Source of the DNA: Rhodovarius crocodyli | Lineage (GTDB): Bacteria; Pseudomonadota; Alphaproteobacteria; Acetobacterales; Acetobacteraceae | Length of the DNA: 64,000 nt | NCBI RefSeq assembly: GCF_004005855.1 | Contig: NZ_SACL01000007.1 | Span: 186,001 to 250,000 of the forward strand | Direction of reading: 5' to 3' | Shown: piece by piece, positions 9,462-18,261 of the stretch | Position numbering within the stretch: the stretch's first letter is position 1 | Layout: each line of letters begins with the position of its first letter | Position numbers and translations under genes: made by a program | The notes under the pieces: model-generated | What the model was told of the DNA's origin: nothing | Databases searched by the model: none | The model's input: only the letters and a program-made list of their open reading frames with translations

Positions 9462-9516
9462 ATTGCGTCGTGGGCAGCCGATTGAATCGCCCGCGCAACA
9501 CCGGTGGGATGGCGCC

Positions 9517-11007
9517 ATGCGCGCGCTTCTCCTTTCAGGCCTGCTGGGCCTGGCCTCGCTGCCGGCTGTGGCCCAGCCCGCGCAGAACACGCTGCGCATC
9601 GGCATCTTCGAGGATTTCGACGTGCCGGACCCGGCGCTGTCGCGCACCTTCTCGGGCCTGCAGATCCTCTCGGCCATGTGCGACAAGCTGCTCGATGTCA
9701 CGCCGGACCTTCGCTATGTCGGCGCGGCGGCGGAAAGCTTCGCCTGGACGCCGGACGGGCGCGGCCTGGTGCTGAACCTGCGCCCCGGCATGCGTTTCCA
9801 GGACGGCGCGCCCTTCGACGCCGAGGCGGTGGCCTTCGGCATCAACCGGCATCTGACATTGCAGGGTTCCTTCCGGCGCGGGGAACTGCCGATGGTCACG
9901 GGCGTGACCGTGCTCGGCCCGCTGACCGCCCGCATCGACCTGAACGAGCCCTCCATCCCGCTGCTGTCCCTGCTGGTCACGCGGGCGGGGATGATGGTCT
10001 CTCCGCAAAGTGCCGAGCGCGGCAGCCCGGCCTGTTCCGGCCCCTACAGGCTGCGGGAGCGTGTGGCGCTGGACCGTGTGGTGCTGGAGCGCTGGCCCGG
10101 TCATTGGAACGCGGCCAACCATCATATCGAGCGCATCATCTATCGCCCCATCCCCGACGGGAACATCCGCCTGCAGAACCTGCGCGGCGGCGGGCTGGAC
10201 CTGATGGAGCGCGTTTCCGCCCCCGACCTGCCCACGGTGCGCGCCCAGCGCAATCTGCGCGTGGCCCAGGCGCTGGAGCTGGGTCACAGCTTCATCCGCT
10301 TCAACATCGCCAACGGCCCGGGCGCCGAGGGACCCTGGGCGCGCGATGCCCGGCTGCGCGCGGCGCTGGAGGCCAGCATCGACCGCGAGGCGCTGGTCAA
10401 CGTCGTGTTCAGCGGCGAGGCGGTGGCCGGCAACCAATGGGTGAACCCCGCCCACCCGCTCTATGCCTCGGCGCATCCGGTGCCGCGCCGGGATATCGCC
10501 CGTGCCCGCGCCCTGCTGGCCGAGGCCGGGCAGCCGCGCCCCACCCTGCGCCTGGCCGTGCCCAACCAGCCGGAACTGGTGCAGGCCGCGGAGGTCATCC
10601 AGTCCATGGCGGCGGAGGCCGGCATCCAGGTGCAGGTCCAGGCCATCGAGATCGGCGCCTATGTCCGCAACAACGTCACCGGCAATTTCGAGGCCGCGAT
10701 CGGCTTCTGGGGCGGGCGCACCGATGCGGACGGCAATGTCAGCTTCCACGTCACCTGCCGCGGTCCCAACAATGACGGGCGCTATTGCAGCGAGGAAGTC
10801 GAGGCCGCGCTGACCGCCGCCCGGCGCGAGGCCGAGGATGACGCCCGCCGCCCGCACTATGCCGCCGCCGCCGACCGCCTGCTGGCGGACCGCCCGAACC
10901 TGTGGCTGTGGCATCGCCGCAACTCCTGGGCCTTTACCAGCCGGCTTCAGGGGTTTACCGCCTATCCAGACGGAATCTTCCGCTACGCAGGGCTCCGATA
11001 CGACTGA
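9517..11007 (+). CDS. ABC transporter substrate-binding protein (SBP family 5, peptide/nickel type)
   Basis: The 496-residue periplasmic binding protein has an N-terminal signal peptide ending at PAVAQ-P (about residue 19). The family-5 fold shows as LVLNLRPGMRFQDGAPFDAE near residues 85-105 and a Tyr/Trp-rich C-terminus. Such proteins bind oligopeptides, opines or metal chelates for ABC importers. No permease or ATPase gene is adjacent. It overlaps the downstream D-amino-acid dehydrogenase by 1 bp (TGATG), suggesting that the bound ligand is amino-acid derived. The ATG at 9517 puts the signal peptide at the terminus; earlier in-frame TTG/ATG codons would add a non-secretory leader. Confidence 0.88.
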   Translation: MRALLLSGLLGLASLPAVAQPAQNTLRIGIFEDFDVPDPALSRTFSGLQILSAMCDKLLDVTPDLRYVGAAAESFAWTPDGRGLVLNLRPGMRFQDGAPFDAEAVAFGINRHLTLQGSFRRGELPMVTGVTVLGPLTARIDLNEPSIPLLSLLVTRAGMMVSPQSAERGSPACSGPYRLRERVALDRVVLERWPGHWNAANHHIERIIYRPIPDGNIRLQNLRGGGLDLMERVSAPDLPTVRAQRNLRVAQALELGHSFIRFNIANGPGAEGPWARDARLRAALEASIDREALVNVVFSGEAVAGNQWVNPAHPLYASAHPVPRRDIARARALLAEAGQPRPTLRLAVPNQPELVQAAEVIQSMAAEAGIQVQVQAIEIGAYVRNNVTGNFEAAIGFWGGRTDADGNVSFHVTCRGPNNDGRYCSEEVEAALTAARREAEDDARRPHYAAAADRLLADRPNLWLWHRRNSWAFTSRLQGFTAYPDGIFRYAGLRYD

Positions 11008-12251
11008 TGAAGATCTGCATCCTGGGCGCCGGGGTGGTGGGGCTGACCACCGCCTACATGCTGGCGCGCGAAGGTCATGAGGTTCAGGTGCTGGACGCCG
11101 AGGCGGGGCCGGGGCTCGGCACCAGCTACGGCAATGGCGCCCAGCTCTCCTACAGCTATGTCGCGCCCTTCGCGGCACCCGGCGTGGTGTCCAAGGTGCC
11201 GGGCTGGCTGATGGACCCCGACGGGCCCATGCGCATGCGGCCCGATTTCACCTGGAACCAGATCCGCTGGATGTACCGGTTCTGGCGCGCCTGCAACGCG
11301 ACGCAGAGCGACGCCACCACCGCCGCCCTGCTGCGCCTGGCCTTCCATGCCCGCGCCCAGGTGCATGAGCTGGTGGAGCGCGAGGGGCTTGATTTCGCCT
11401 ATAGCCGCGCCGGCAAGCTGGTCGTCTATCCCGATGCCGCGGGGCTGGAGGGGGCCAAGCGCCAGGTGGCCATGCAGGCCGCCTTCGGCAGCGAGCAGGA
11501 GGCGCTGGGCCGTGAGGAGTGCCTGTCGCGGGAACCCGCGCTGGCCAACATCGCCCACCGCATCGCGGGCGGCATCTGGACGCCGGGCGAGGATGCGGGC
11601 GACTGCCACCTGTTCTGCACCGGGCTCGACACGCTGCTGCGCGGGTCCAACTTCAACGTGGCCTTCCACTACGGCACGCGGGTCACGCAGCTGCTGACCG
11701 CCGGCGGCCGCGTGGTGGGGGCCGCCACCCCCAAGGGCGTGTTCGAGGCCGATGCCTTCGTGCTGTGCCTGGGCATGGGCGCGCGCGCGCTCGCGGGGCC
11801 CATCGGGATCGACCTGCCGATCTATCCGCTGAAGGGCTATTCCTACACGGTGCCGGCCCGCGACGGCGCGCCGCATGTCAGCATCACGGATTCCAAGGCC
11901 AAGGTGGTTTATGCGCGCCTCGGCGGCCGCCTGCGCATCGCCGGCATGGCCGATGTGGTGGGTGAGGATCGGCGCTTCGACAACCGCCGGCTGGATACCT
12001 TGCTGCGCCAGGCGCGCGAGGCCTTCCCGGATGCCGCCGACTGGAACGAGCTGCACCCCTGGACCGGCCTGCGGCCCGCCACCCCCACCGGCCTGCCCAT
12101 CATCGGCCGCAGCCGCCCCTGGTCCAACCTGGTGCTGAATGTGGGGCAGGGGGCGCTGGGCTTCACGCTGGGCATGGGCTGCGGCGCGCTGGTGGCCGAT
12201 ACGCTGGCCGGGCGGCCCATGGGGATCGCGGCGGGCGAGTTTTCGCCCTAA
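11007..12251 (+). CDS. dadA: FAD-dependent D-amino-acid dehydrogenase (DadA-like)
   Basis: The 414-residue DAO-fold oxidoreductase begins with the FAD-binding ILGAGVVGLTTAYMLA. It then shows SYGNGAQLSYSYVAP (typical of DadA) and a C-terminal GLRPATPTGLPIIGRS segment that closes the FAD site. It oxidatively deaminates D-amino acids to 2-oxo acids and feeds electrons to the respiratory chain. It is co-transcribed with the preceding binding protein, with a TGATG junction. Its stop shares bases with the convergent methyltransferase stop (CTAA at 12248-12251). Confidence 0.87.
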   Translation: MKICILGAGVVGLTTAYMLAREGHEVQVLDAEAGPGLGTSYGNGAQLSYSYVAPFAAPGVVSKVPGWLMDPDGPMRMRPDFTWNQIRWMYRFWRACNATQSDATTAALLRLAFHARAQVHELVEREGLDFAYSRAGKLVVYPDAAGLEGAKRQVAMQAAFGSEQEALGREECLSREPALANIAHRIAGGIWTPGEDAGDCHLFCTGLDTLLRGSNFNVAFHYGTRVTQLLTAGGRVVGAATPKGVFEADAFVLCLGMGARALAGPIGIDLPIYPLKGYSYTVPARDGAPHVSITDSKAKVVYARLGGRLRIAGMADVVGEDRRFDNRRLDTLLRQAREAFPDAADWNELHPWTGLRPATPTGLPIIGRSRPWSNLVLNVGQGALGFTLGMGCGALVADTLAGRPMGIAAGEFSP

Positions 12252-13096
12252 CCCGCCTTGCGGATGATCAGCCCGATCGACGTGGTGACGTAGCCCGCCA
12301 GCTCCAGCTTCAGGTGGCGGTCCACCGAATAGGGGGCCACGTCGATATGCTGGTCCATCTCCCCCTCGCCGGGGTTGAGGTTCAGCTCGATGGCGTGGCC
12401 CTGGGCGCGCAGCCCGGCCGCCAGCCCCTCGATATCGCGCCGGCGGAACAGCACGGTGCCGCCGCTCTCCAGTGTTTCCTCATCCGAGCGCACGTTGAAC
12501 TCGGTGGTGTGGATCGCGAGCCCCCCGGGCTTCAGGCAGTTCAGGCTGTTGCGGATGAAGGCGAGGCCCAGCTCGATGGAGCCCAGATGCTCCAGCGCGC
12601 AGGCTGACCAGGTGAAGTCATAGCCGCGGATGTCCGTGGGGATGGCGTTCATGTCCACCACCCGGTGGCGCACATGCTGGTCGAACAGATAGCCGGGGCA
12701 GATGTTGCGGTTGTTCAGCTGCGCGATGGCCGAGGCGTGCTGGCCGTTGGTCCAGCCCAGCTGGTCGGCCTCATCCTCACCCAGGTCGGTGGCCAGCACG
12801 TCGATGCCCATGCCGGCCAGCAGGGCCGGCAGCGGTTCCTGCCCCACGCCGAAGCCCACGCCACGGCGGCCCGGCCGCAGCATGCGCCCCTGTTCCAGCG
12901 CCGAGAGGATGAAGCAGAACTCCCACTGCTTGCGGTGCAGGCGCGGGGCCTCGCGGATCTGGCCGCACCAATGCGCGTAGTCGGGCTCGGCGAACTGGGC
13001 GGCCGTGCAGAGCTGGCTGACGGCGCGCGCCAGCGTGGGTTCGGGTGGCAAGGCGGCATCCCTGTGGCGTGGCGGGAAGTCTCCCATGCCTGCCAT
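12248..13096 (-). CDS. SAM-dependent methyltransferase, class I
   Basis: The 282-residue protein has the glycine-rich SAM loop GVGFGVGQEPLPALLA near residues 78-93 and a motif-II acid in VLATDLGEDEAD. DFTWSACALEHLG is motif IV-like, and LKPGGLAIHTTEF is the post-motif strand. The substrate is unknown. It lies directly downstream of the RTX gene on the same strand (17-bp gap), so the two may be co-transcribed. Starts at 13096 and 13087 are both possible and neither has a strong ribosome site. Confidence 0.82.
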   Translation of the reverse strand: MAGMGDFPPRHRDAALPPEPTLARAVSQLCTAAQFAEPDYAHWCGQIREAPRLHRKQWEFCFILSALEQGRMLRPGRRGVGFGVGQEPLPALLAGMGIDVLATDLGEDEADQLGWTNGQHASAIAQLNNRNICPGYLFDQHVRHRVVDMNAIPTDIRGYDFTWSACALEHLGSIELGLAFIRNSLNCLKPGGLAIHTTEFNVRSDEETLESGGTVLFRRRDIEGLAAGLRAQGHAIELNLNPGEGEMDQHIDVAPYSVDRHLKLELAGYVTTSIGLIIRKAG

Positions 13097-13112
13097 CGCA
13101 TGGGTAGGTGTT

Positions 13113-15317
13113 TCAGGCCAGGACGATGCCGCCTTCGATCCAACTCATCGTGTTCTGCCGGAATTCCATGCTCTCAGAGAAGCCGATGACGACCTGGACG
13201 CGGCTCTCGATGCCCTGGTCCAGCCGGCTGGTCCAATGGGCGAAGCCCTCGGCATCCGGGCCGCGGCCGAGCACGTTGTTGTAGAGCAGTGTCACGAACT
13301 GCTCATTGGTGGTGGCGCCGTATATGGCCTGGAACTCCGCGCTGTTCAGGAAGCCCGGGACGATGTCGTAGAGCGAGAGGCCGTCATCCATGCGGCCGCG
13401 CCAGGAGATAAGTCCGTATTCCTCCGGATGGCGGCCCAGGGTCGCCTGGTAGAGACGGGCGATGGAGGCGGCACCTTCGTCCTGGTCCCAGACGCTGGTC
13501 TGGATCTCGTTCTGGAAGCGGTTCGCGAACTCGGCGGATTCCGAGAACCGGGACAGGACGGTGCCGCGGGACATGCCGCTGTTCAGGGCATTGACCCAGG
13601 TGTTCAGGCTGGAGGTATCGGGGGCGCGGTTCAGCACATGGTTGAACAGGGCGGTGACGTAGCCGGTGTTGTCCAGACCGCCGTAGAGGCCGTTGAACTC
13701 GGGGCTGGCGGCGAAGGTATCGCCGATCTGCTGCATCGTCGTTCCCGATTGGCGAACACCCACCCAGTAGTTGAAGGTGTAAGGGTCTGCCGCTCGATGA
13801 AGTGCAGCCTCATACATCCTGGCGATCTGCATGGCGGGGTCGGTCGGGTCGCGGACCAGACGGCCGTCGATGAAGGTGATGTTCTCGACGTTCAGGAAGC
13901 TCGTCGCTTCTGCTCCGTTATCGTAGCTGCCCTGGAAGGCGGAAATGATCACGCCGGAGATGAGCTGGCTCGTGCCGTTGCTCATGGTCAAAGACCCCGC
14001 GTGCCGGGCGCCGCCGATCACCAGCGTGTCGATGCCGGACCCGCCGTCGACCGTATTGGCGCCGGAGCCGCCCGCAAGGATGTCTCTGCCGTAGCGGCCG
14101 AACAGGCTGTCATTGCCGGCACCGCCCAGCAGCACGTCGTCGCTTGTATAGCCGGAGGTCGCCTCGTCGGCGAAATCGCCGTAGAGCGTGTCGTCTCCGT
14201 CGCCGCCTTCCAGCCTGTCGCTGGTCCAGCGTCCGGTCAGCACATTGGCGCCGCCATCGCCGATCAGCCATCCCGACCCGGTCAGGTTCTCGATGTTGAG
14301 CAGCGTATCGAAGCCTGCGGCGCTGCGTTGGGGTGTCGTCACCCCGAGCCGGATCGGGGCTTCCGCGGCGCTGGTGATGATGACGGTGTCCGTGCCGTCG
14401 CCGCCATCCAGCACGTCGTCGCCGGCCGTCGTCCCGAGCACGTCGTCACCCGCGCCTCCGTGCAGTTCCGCACTCCTGATCCCTCTGATCATCGACAGGG
14501 TGCTGAGATCGTCGTTGCCGCTGCCGGCCGTCAACACCAGTCGCTCCGGGCCGCTCATGCTGCCCGCCGTGTAGTAGGCATCGACCGACAAGGTCACCTT
14601 CAGCCCCTCGGCCGTGGTCAGCGCCGTGTACCAGGGCTGGCCGGGGTAATAATTCAGGTACCGGATACTGACCTGGCTGGATGTCGCCAGATTGGCGACA
14701 AGCGTGTCGTATCCATCGCCCATGTTCAGCGAGAGCGTGCGGGCTGTGTTGTCCAGCATGACGAGATCGTCGCCGGCGCCCAGCGAGAACGAGCCCCCGG
14801 TCGCGGAGGCGATGTTCTGCATCAGCAGGGTGTCGTTGCCGCTGCCTGTCGTCAGGTTGAGCGTTTCGAAACCCGTGATGAGCGTGCCGCCCACGTCGAT
14901 CGTCGTCTGCGACAGGTCGATCAGCAGCGGTGCGCTGGTGGTCCAACTCCAGGTCAGGCTGTCATTGCCGCTGCCGCCGATCAGCGTATCGCGCCCGGCG
15001 GCGATGCCTACGACGATGTCGTCGCCCGGGCCGCCGTCGATCCGATCATCGCCGGCGCCCAGAAACGGGGCCGGGGAACTGTACTGCGAACTGTTGGGAT
15101 AGCGATCGGCGAATATGTCATTCCCCGAACCGCCCGTGAAATCGTAGCTTGCGTAGGTGAAGTACCAGGGGTTGACGGTATTGGCCGCCGTCTTCCAGGC
15201 AATGCCGCCGAAGGACTGCCACTCGCTGGTACTGTTATAAGTGAGGCCAACGGTCAGCGCACTGCCGTCGTAGATCAGCGTTTGTCCGCTGCTGGTCGGC
15301 TGTGCGGCGTAGGCCAT
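13113..15317 (-). CDS. RTX calcium-binding protein with DUF4214 domains
   Basis: The 734-residue protein has no Sec signal peptide. From about residue 55 to 435 it carries many GGxGxDxLx nonapeptide repeats (for example GGSGNDIFA, GAGDDRIDGGPGDD, GGAGDDVLG), the calcium-folded beta-roll of type I-secreted proteins. About residues 495-725 hold two DUF4214 units (ARMYEAALHRAADPYTFNYW and ARLYQATLGRHPEEYGLISW). This predicts a surface or extracellular adhesin or matrix protein secreted by an ABC-type system, but no secretion genes are adjacent. The ATG at 15317 follows GAGGGAGA. The upstream region is AT-rich and highly structured. Confidence 0.86.
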   Translation of the reverse strand: MAYAAQPTSSGQTLIYDGSALTVGLTYNSTSEWQSFGGIAWKTAANTVNPWYFTYASYDFTGGSGNDIFADRYPNSSQYSSPAPFLGAGDDRIDGGPGDDIVVGIAAGRDTLIGGSGNDSLTWSWTTSAPLLIDLSQTTIDVGGTLITGFETLNLTTGSGNDTLLMQNIASATGGSFSLGAGDDLVMLDNTARTLSLNMGDGYDTLVANLATSSQVSIRYLNYYPGQPWYTALTTAEGLKVTLSVDAYYTAGSMSGPERLVLTAGSGNDDLSTLSMIRGIRSAELHGGAGDDVLGTTAGDDVLDGGDGTDTVIITSAAEAPIRLGVTTPQRSAAGFDTLLNIENLTGSGWLIGDGGANVLTGRWTSDRLEGGDGDDTLYGDFADEATSGYTSDDVLLGGAGNDSLFGRYGRDILAGGSGANTVDGGSGIDTLVIGGARHAGSLTMSNGTSQLISGVIISAFQGSYDNGAEATSFLNVENITFIDGRLVRDPTDPAMQIARMYEAALHRAADPYTFNYWVGVRQSGTTMQQIGDTFAASPEFNGLYGGLDNTGYVTALFNHVLNRAPDTSSLNTWVNALNSGMSRGTVLSRFSESAEFANRFQNEIQTSVWDQDEGAASIARLYQATLGRHPEEYGLISWRGRMDDGLSLYDIVPGFLNSAEFQAIYGATTNEQFVTLLYNNVLGRGPDAEGFAHWTSRLDQGIESRVQVVIGFSESMEFRQNTMSWIEGGIVLA

Positions 15318-15338
15318 ATGCTCTCCCTCACTGTTTGG

Positions 15339-15453
15339 CTGATGAAAATCCGGCGACAGGAACGCGATTGCTGAACACAAACAAATCACAACCGATGGTT
15401 GTTTTTTTGTCCAATGATTATTTATGGATTATCGCCGGATTTATCTTCATCAG
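15339..15453. repeat. Nested inverted repeat in the RTX gene leader
   Basis: An 18-nt arm at 15339-15356 (CTGATGAAAATCCGGCGA) is matched in reverse complement at 15432-15453, interrupted only by a few extra bases (TCGCCGGATTT then TTCATCAG). Between them sits a perfect 6-bp hairpin followed by a T-run. The block is much more AT-rich than its surroundings and lies 22-136 bp upstream of the RTX start. It could be a small MITE-like insertion or a regulatory structure. Confidence 0.7.
15388..15408 (+). terminator. Intrinsic-terminator-like hairpin facing the + strand
   Basis: The arms ACAACC and GGTTGT (loop GAT) are followed by seven T residues at 15402-15408. Its polarity would stop + strand transcripts, yet genes on both sides are on the minus strand. 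It may block antisense transcription, or act as a dyad operator in the RTX promoter region. Confidence 0.45.
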
Positions 15454-15501
15454 TCCAGTCGGTGGGAAGATCATGAGCGCGTTACTGGGGCGCTTTGAGC
15501 C

Positions 15502-17085
15502 TCACCCCCGCCTGATCCCCCACGGAAACGGCGCGCATCCCTCCACCAGCCCCGTCAAATTGCTGCGATAGGCCGTGGGGATCCGGAACACCCCCAGCGG
15601 CACCGCCGGCACATCCACCGCCGTGATGCGCTGGATCTCATCGGCCAGGCGCACGCGCTCGGCCTCCGTCTCGGCCGCGAGCCAACGCTGGGTCAGGGCC
15701 TCCACCGGCTCGCTGCCATACCAGCCGAACCAGCCGGAGGTCCCCTGGCCGCGCACATAGCCGCTGGTGGCCGGGGTGGTGATGCCGATCGCCTGCCACC
15801 AGGTGTGGAAGATCGACCAGCCGCCGCGATCCGCGGGTTCACGGCTCGACCGGCGTTGCAGCACCGTGCCCCAGTCGGTCTCCACCAGCTCCACATTGAT
15901 CCCGATCTGCGTCAGCAGCGCCGCCGTGATCTGGCCCATGGGGCGGATGGTCGGGAAGTCGGCCGGGTTGATGATGACCGCCTTCTCGCCGGCATAGCCG
16001 CTTTCGCGCACCAGCTGCTTCGCCGCCTCGATGTTCGGATTGTCGGAGAAGCGGTTGTTTGCCGGCGGCGTGCCATAGGGCGTGCCGCAGGGCAGGAAGG
16101 AATGGCAGATGGTGTAGGAGGACGGGTCGCTGTTGGTGATGGCCGACATGTAGTCGGCCTGGCGCACCGCCGTCAGCACCGCCAGCCGCAGCTTGGGGTT
16201 GTTGAAGGGCGGGTGCAGCGCGTTGAAGCGGATGAGGCCCACATAGCCGTTCGGGTCGCCCTGGCCCACCGTGATGCCGCGCGTGCGGCGCAGGGTTGGC
16301 ACGGTGTCGGCCAGGGCCTGCTCCCACCAATCCACCTCGCCATTCTGCAGCGCGGCCAGCGCCGTCGCGCTGTCCGGGATGGCCTGCCACTCGAAGCGGT
16401 CGAAATGCGCCACCTTGCCGCCGGAGGTGCGCTCCGGCGCCTCCTGCCGCGGCACATAGTCGGCGAATTTGGCATAGGCGGCGCGCTGGCCGGCCATGAA
16501 CTCATTGGTCACGAAACGGTAGGGGCCGCTGCCCACCATTTCCGTCACCTGGCGGTTCGGGTCGGTGCTCGCGATGCGCTCGGGCATGATGAAGGGCACG
16601 TTGGTAGCGGGCTTGCCCAGCGCATACAGCATCAGCGGGAAGCGCTGCTTCAGCCGGATGGCCATCACCTTGTCGGACTTGGCCTGCCATTCGTTGACGG
16701 CGGCCATCAGCAGCTGGCCCAGCGCGTCGCGCGCGCCCCAGCGCTTCAGGCTGGCGATGCAGTCCACCGCGCGCACCGGCGTGCCGTCATGGAACTTCAG
16801 CCCGTCCCGCAGGGTGATCTCCCAGGTCAGCCCGTCCTGGGAGACGGTGTGCCCGGCCGCCATCTGGGGCAAGGGCTCGAAATTCGCGTTCAGCCCGTAC
16901 AGCGTGTCGAACACGGCATAGCCGTGGTTCTGCGTGCCGGCGGCGGTGGTGAAGATGGGGTCCAGCACGGTCAGCGCGGCCTGGGGCACCAGCTTCAGGG
17001 TGCGGGCGCGCTCGGTCTGCGACAGGGCAGGGGCCGGCATCAGGGCGGCGGCGGACATGCCCAATACGTTGCGGCGGGTGGTCAT
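15502..17085 (-). CDS. ABC transporter substrate-binding protein (SBP family 5)
   Basis: The 527-residue periplasmic binding protein starts MTTRRNVLGMSAAALMPAPA, a twin-arginine/Sec-type signal peptide ending near ALSQ. The mature part has the family-5 signatures LTWEITLRDGLKFHDGTPV and MVGSGPYRF. It probably binds a peptide or other amino-acid-derived ligand. No permease or ATPase gene accompanies it. The ATG at 17085 has a good ribosome site (AGGGAGAT) and begins the signal peptide, so longer upstream in-frame readings are rejected. Confidence 0.89.
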   Translation of the reverse strand: MTTRRNVLGMSAAALMPAPALSQTERARTLKLVPQAALTVLDPIFTTAAGTQNHGYAVFDTLYGLNANFEPLPQMAAGHTVSQDGLTWEITLRDGLKFHDGTPVRAVDCIASLKRWGARDALGQLLMAAVNEWQAKSDKVMAIRLKQRFPLMLYALGKPATNVPFIMPERIASTDPNRQVTEMVGSGPYRFVTNEFMAGQRAAYAKFADYVPRQEAPERTSGGKVAHFDRFEWQAIPDSATALAALQNGEVDWWEQALADTVPTLRRTRGITVGQGDPNGYVGLIRFNALHPPFNNPKLRLAVLTAVRQADYMSAITNSDPSSYTICHSFLPCGTPYGTPPANNRFSDNPNIEAAKQLVRESGYAGEKAVIINPADFPTIRPMGQITAALLTQIGINVELVETDWGTVLQRRSSREPADRGGWSIFHTWWQAIGITTPATSGYVRGQGTSGWFGWYGSEPVEALTQRWLAAETEAERVRLADEIQRITAVDVPAVPLGVFRIPTAYRSNLTGLVEGCAPFPWGIRRG

Positions 17086-17220
17086 CAACGGAATCTCCCT
17101 TGCTTGACCGCATGCTCCGCTTTCCGTGGCCGCCGGCGGAACGACCACTTGCTGCCGTGCAGCAAGGCCAGTTGCGCAAAGGCGCCCCCGCCGGCCCCGC
17201 GCACGGCTATCGTCCTCGGC

Positions 17221-17583
17221 ATGCCCCTGCACACCCATATCCCCGAACAGCCTGAAGGCGCCGAACTGCATGGCTTTCCGCGCGGCTTCACCGTGGTGGA
17301 AGGCGCCCCCGCCGTGCGCAACTGGCGCTACTACGGCAGCGAGGCCGAGGGCGCGCAGACCTTCTCGGGCGTGTGGGAATGCACGCCCGGCCGCTTCGCC
17401 TTCCGCTTCGAGCATTGGGAGTTCTTCCACATCCTCAGCGGCCGGCTGCGGCTGACGCCCGCGGGCGGGGCACCCCTGCTGCTCGGCCCCGGCGATGCGA
17501 TGGCCATGGAGCCGGGCTTCGCCGGGGAGTGGGAGGTGCTGGAGACGATGCGTAAGCACTATGTGACACGATATCGCCCCTGA
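17221..17583 (+). CDS. Cupin domain protein (EutQ-like, DUF861)
   Basis: The 120-residue single-domain cupin has the core FRFEHWEFFHILSGRLRLTP near residues 62-81 and LLLGPGDAMAMEPGFAGEWEV as the second cupin motif. This is the cupin_3 type found in ethanolamine- and ureidoglycolate-related proteins. The metal-binding histidine set is incomplete compared with catalytic cupins, so a binding or isomerase-like role is possible. It ends 6 bp before pgsA. The divergent binding-protein gene starts 135 bp away, leaving a shared promoter region. Confidence 0.75.
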   Translation: MPLHTHIPEQPEGAELHGFPRGFTVVEGAPAVRNWRYYGSEAEGAQTFSGVWECTPGRFAFRFEHWEFFHILSGRLRLTPAGGAPLLLGPGDAMAMEPGFAGEWEVLETMRKHYVTRYRP

Positions 17584-17588
17584 CACGG

Positions 17589-18221
17589 GTGGTGGCCCTC
17601 GCGCGGCTGCGCTATTCCGGTTCCGTGCTGTTGAGCCTGCCCAACCTGCTGACCATGTCCCGCATCGTGGCGATACCGCTGCTGGTGCTGCTGGTGCTGT
17701 TGCGCACCCCCTGGGGTGACATGGCCGCATGCCTGGTTTTCATCGCGGCCGGCATCACCGACTATTACGACGGCAAGATCGCGCGGGAGCGGGGCATCAT
17801 CTCCGGCTTCGGCGTCATGCTGGACCCCATCGCGGACAAGCTGCTGGTCGGTGCCTCGCTGATGGTGCTGGTCGGCTGTGACCGGTTGCCGGACCGCGCG
17901 CTGATCGCGGCCATCGTCATCATGCTGCGCGAAATCCTGGTGTCCGGCCTGCGGGAATACCTGGCCGGGCTGCGGGTGCGCATGCCGGTCACCAAGCTCG
18001 CGAAATGGAAGACCGGCTTCCAGATGGGCGCCCTGGGCGTGCTGCTGGCGGGCGATTCGGGGGCTTCGGTCATCGGGCTCGGCTTCCTGCCGATCTCCAT
18101 GATCGGGGAGGCGATGCTGTGGGTCGCGGCGGCGCTGACGCTGATTACCGGATGGGATTATTGGGTCTCGGGCTTGCGCCACGCCGCGGCCGACACAGAT
18201 CGTCATCGCAACCAGCCTTGA
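17589..18221 (+). CDS. pgsA: CDP-diacylglycerol--glycerol-3-phosphate 3-phosphatidyltransferase
   Basis: The roughly 200-residue inner-membrane enzyme makes phosphatidylglycerophosphate, the first step to phosphatidylglycerol and cardiolipin. The CDP-alcohol phosphotransferase motif is complete: D58-x2-D61-G62-x2-A65-R66-x8-G75-x3-D79-x3-D83. Start choice is uncertain. GTG at 17589 gives 210 residues, while GTG at 17625 would give the short N-terminus (VLLSLPNLLTMSRI) usual in the family. Neither has a strong ribosome site. It heads a run with a lipoprotein gene, moaD and moaE. Confidence 0.92.
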   Translation: MVALARLRYSGSVLLSLPNLLTMSRIVAIPLLVLLVLLRTPWGDMAACLVFIAAGITDYYDGKIARERGIISGFGVMLDPIADKLLVGASLMVLVGCDRLPDRALIAAIVIMLREILVSGLREYLAGLRVRMPVTKLAKWKTGFQMGALGVLLAGDSGASVIGLGFLPISMIGEAMLWVAAALTLITGWDYWVSGLRHAAADTDRHRNQP

Positions 18222-18261
18222 GCTTCCGCTCCGGGCGGCACATTCTTCCGGGATTGTCTGA

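Noticed and set aside
15805-17220. Plus-strand frame continuous with the cupin gene
   Set aside because: Only the part from ATG 17221 resembles a protein family; the rest is antisense to the binding-protein gene.
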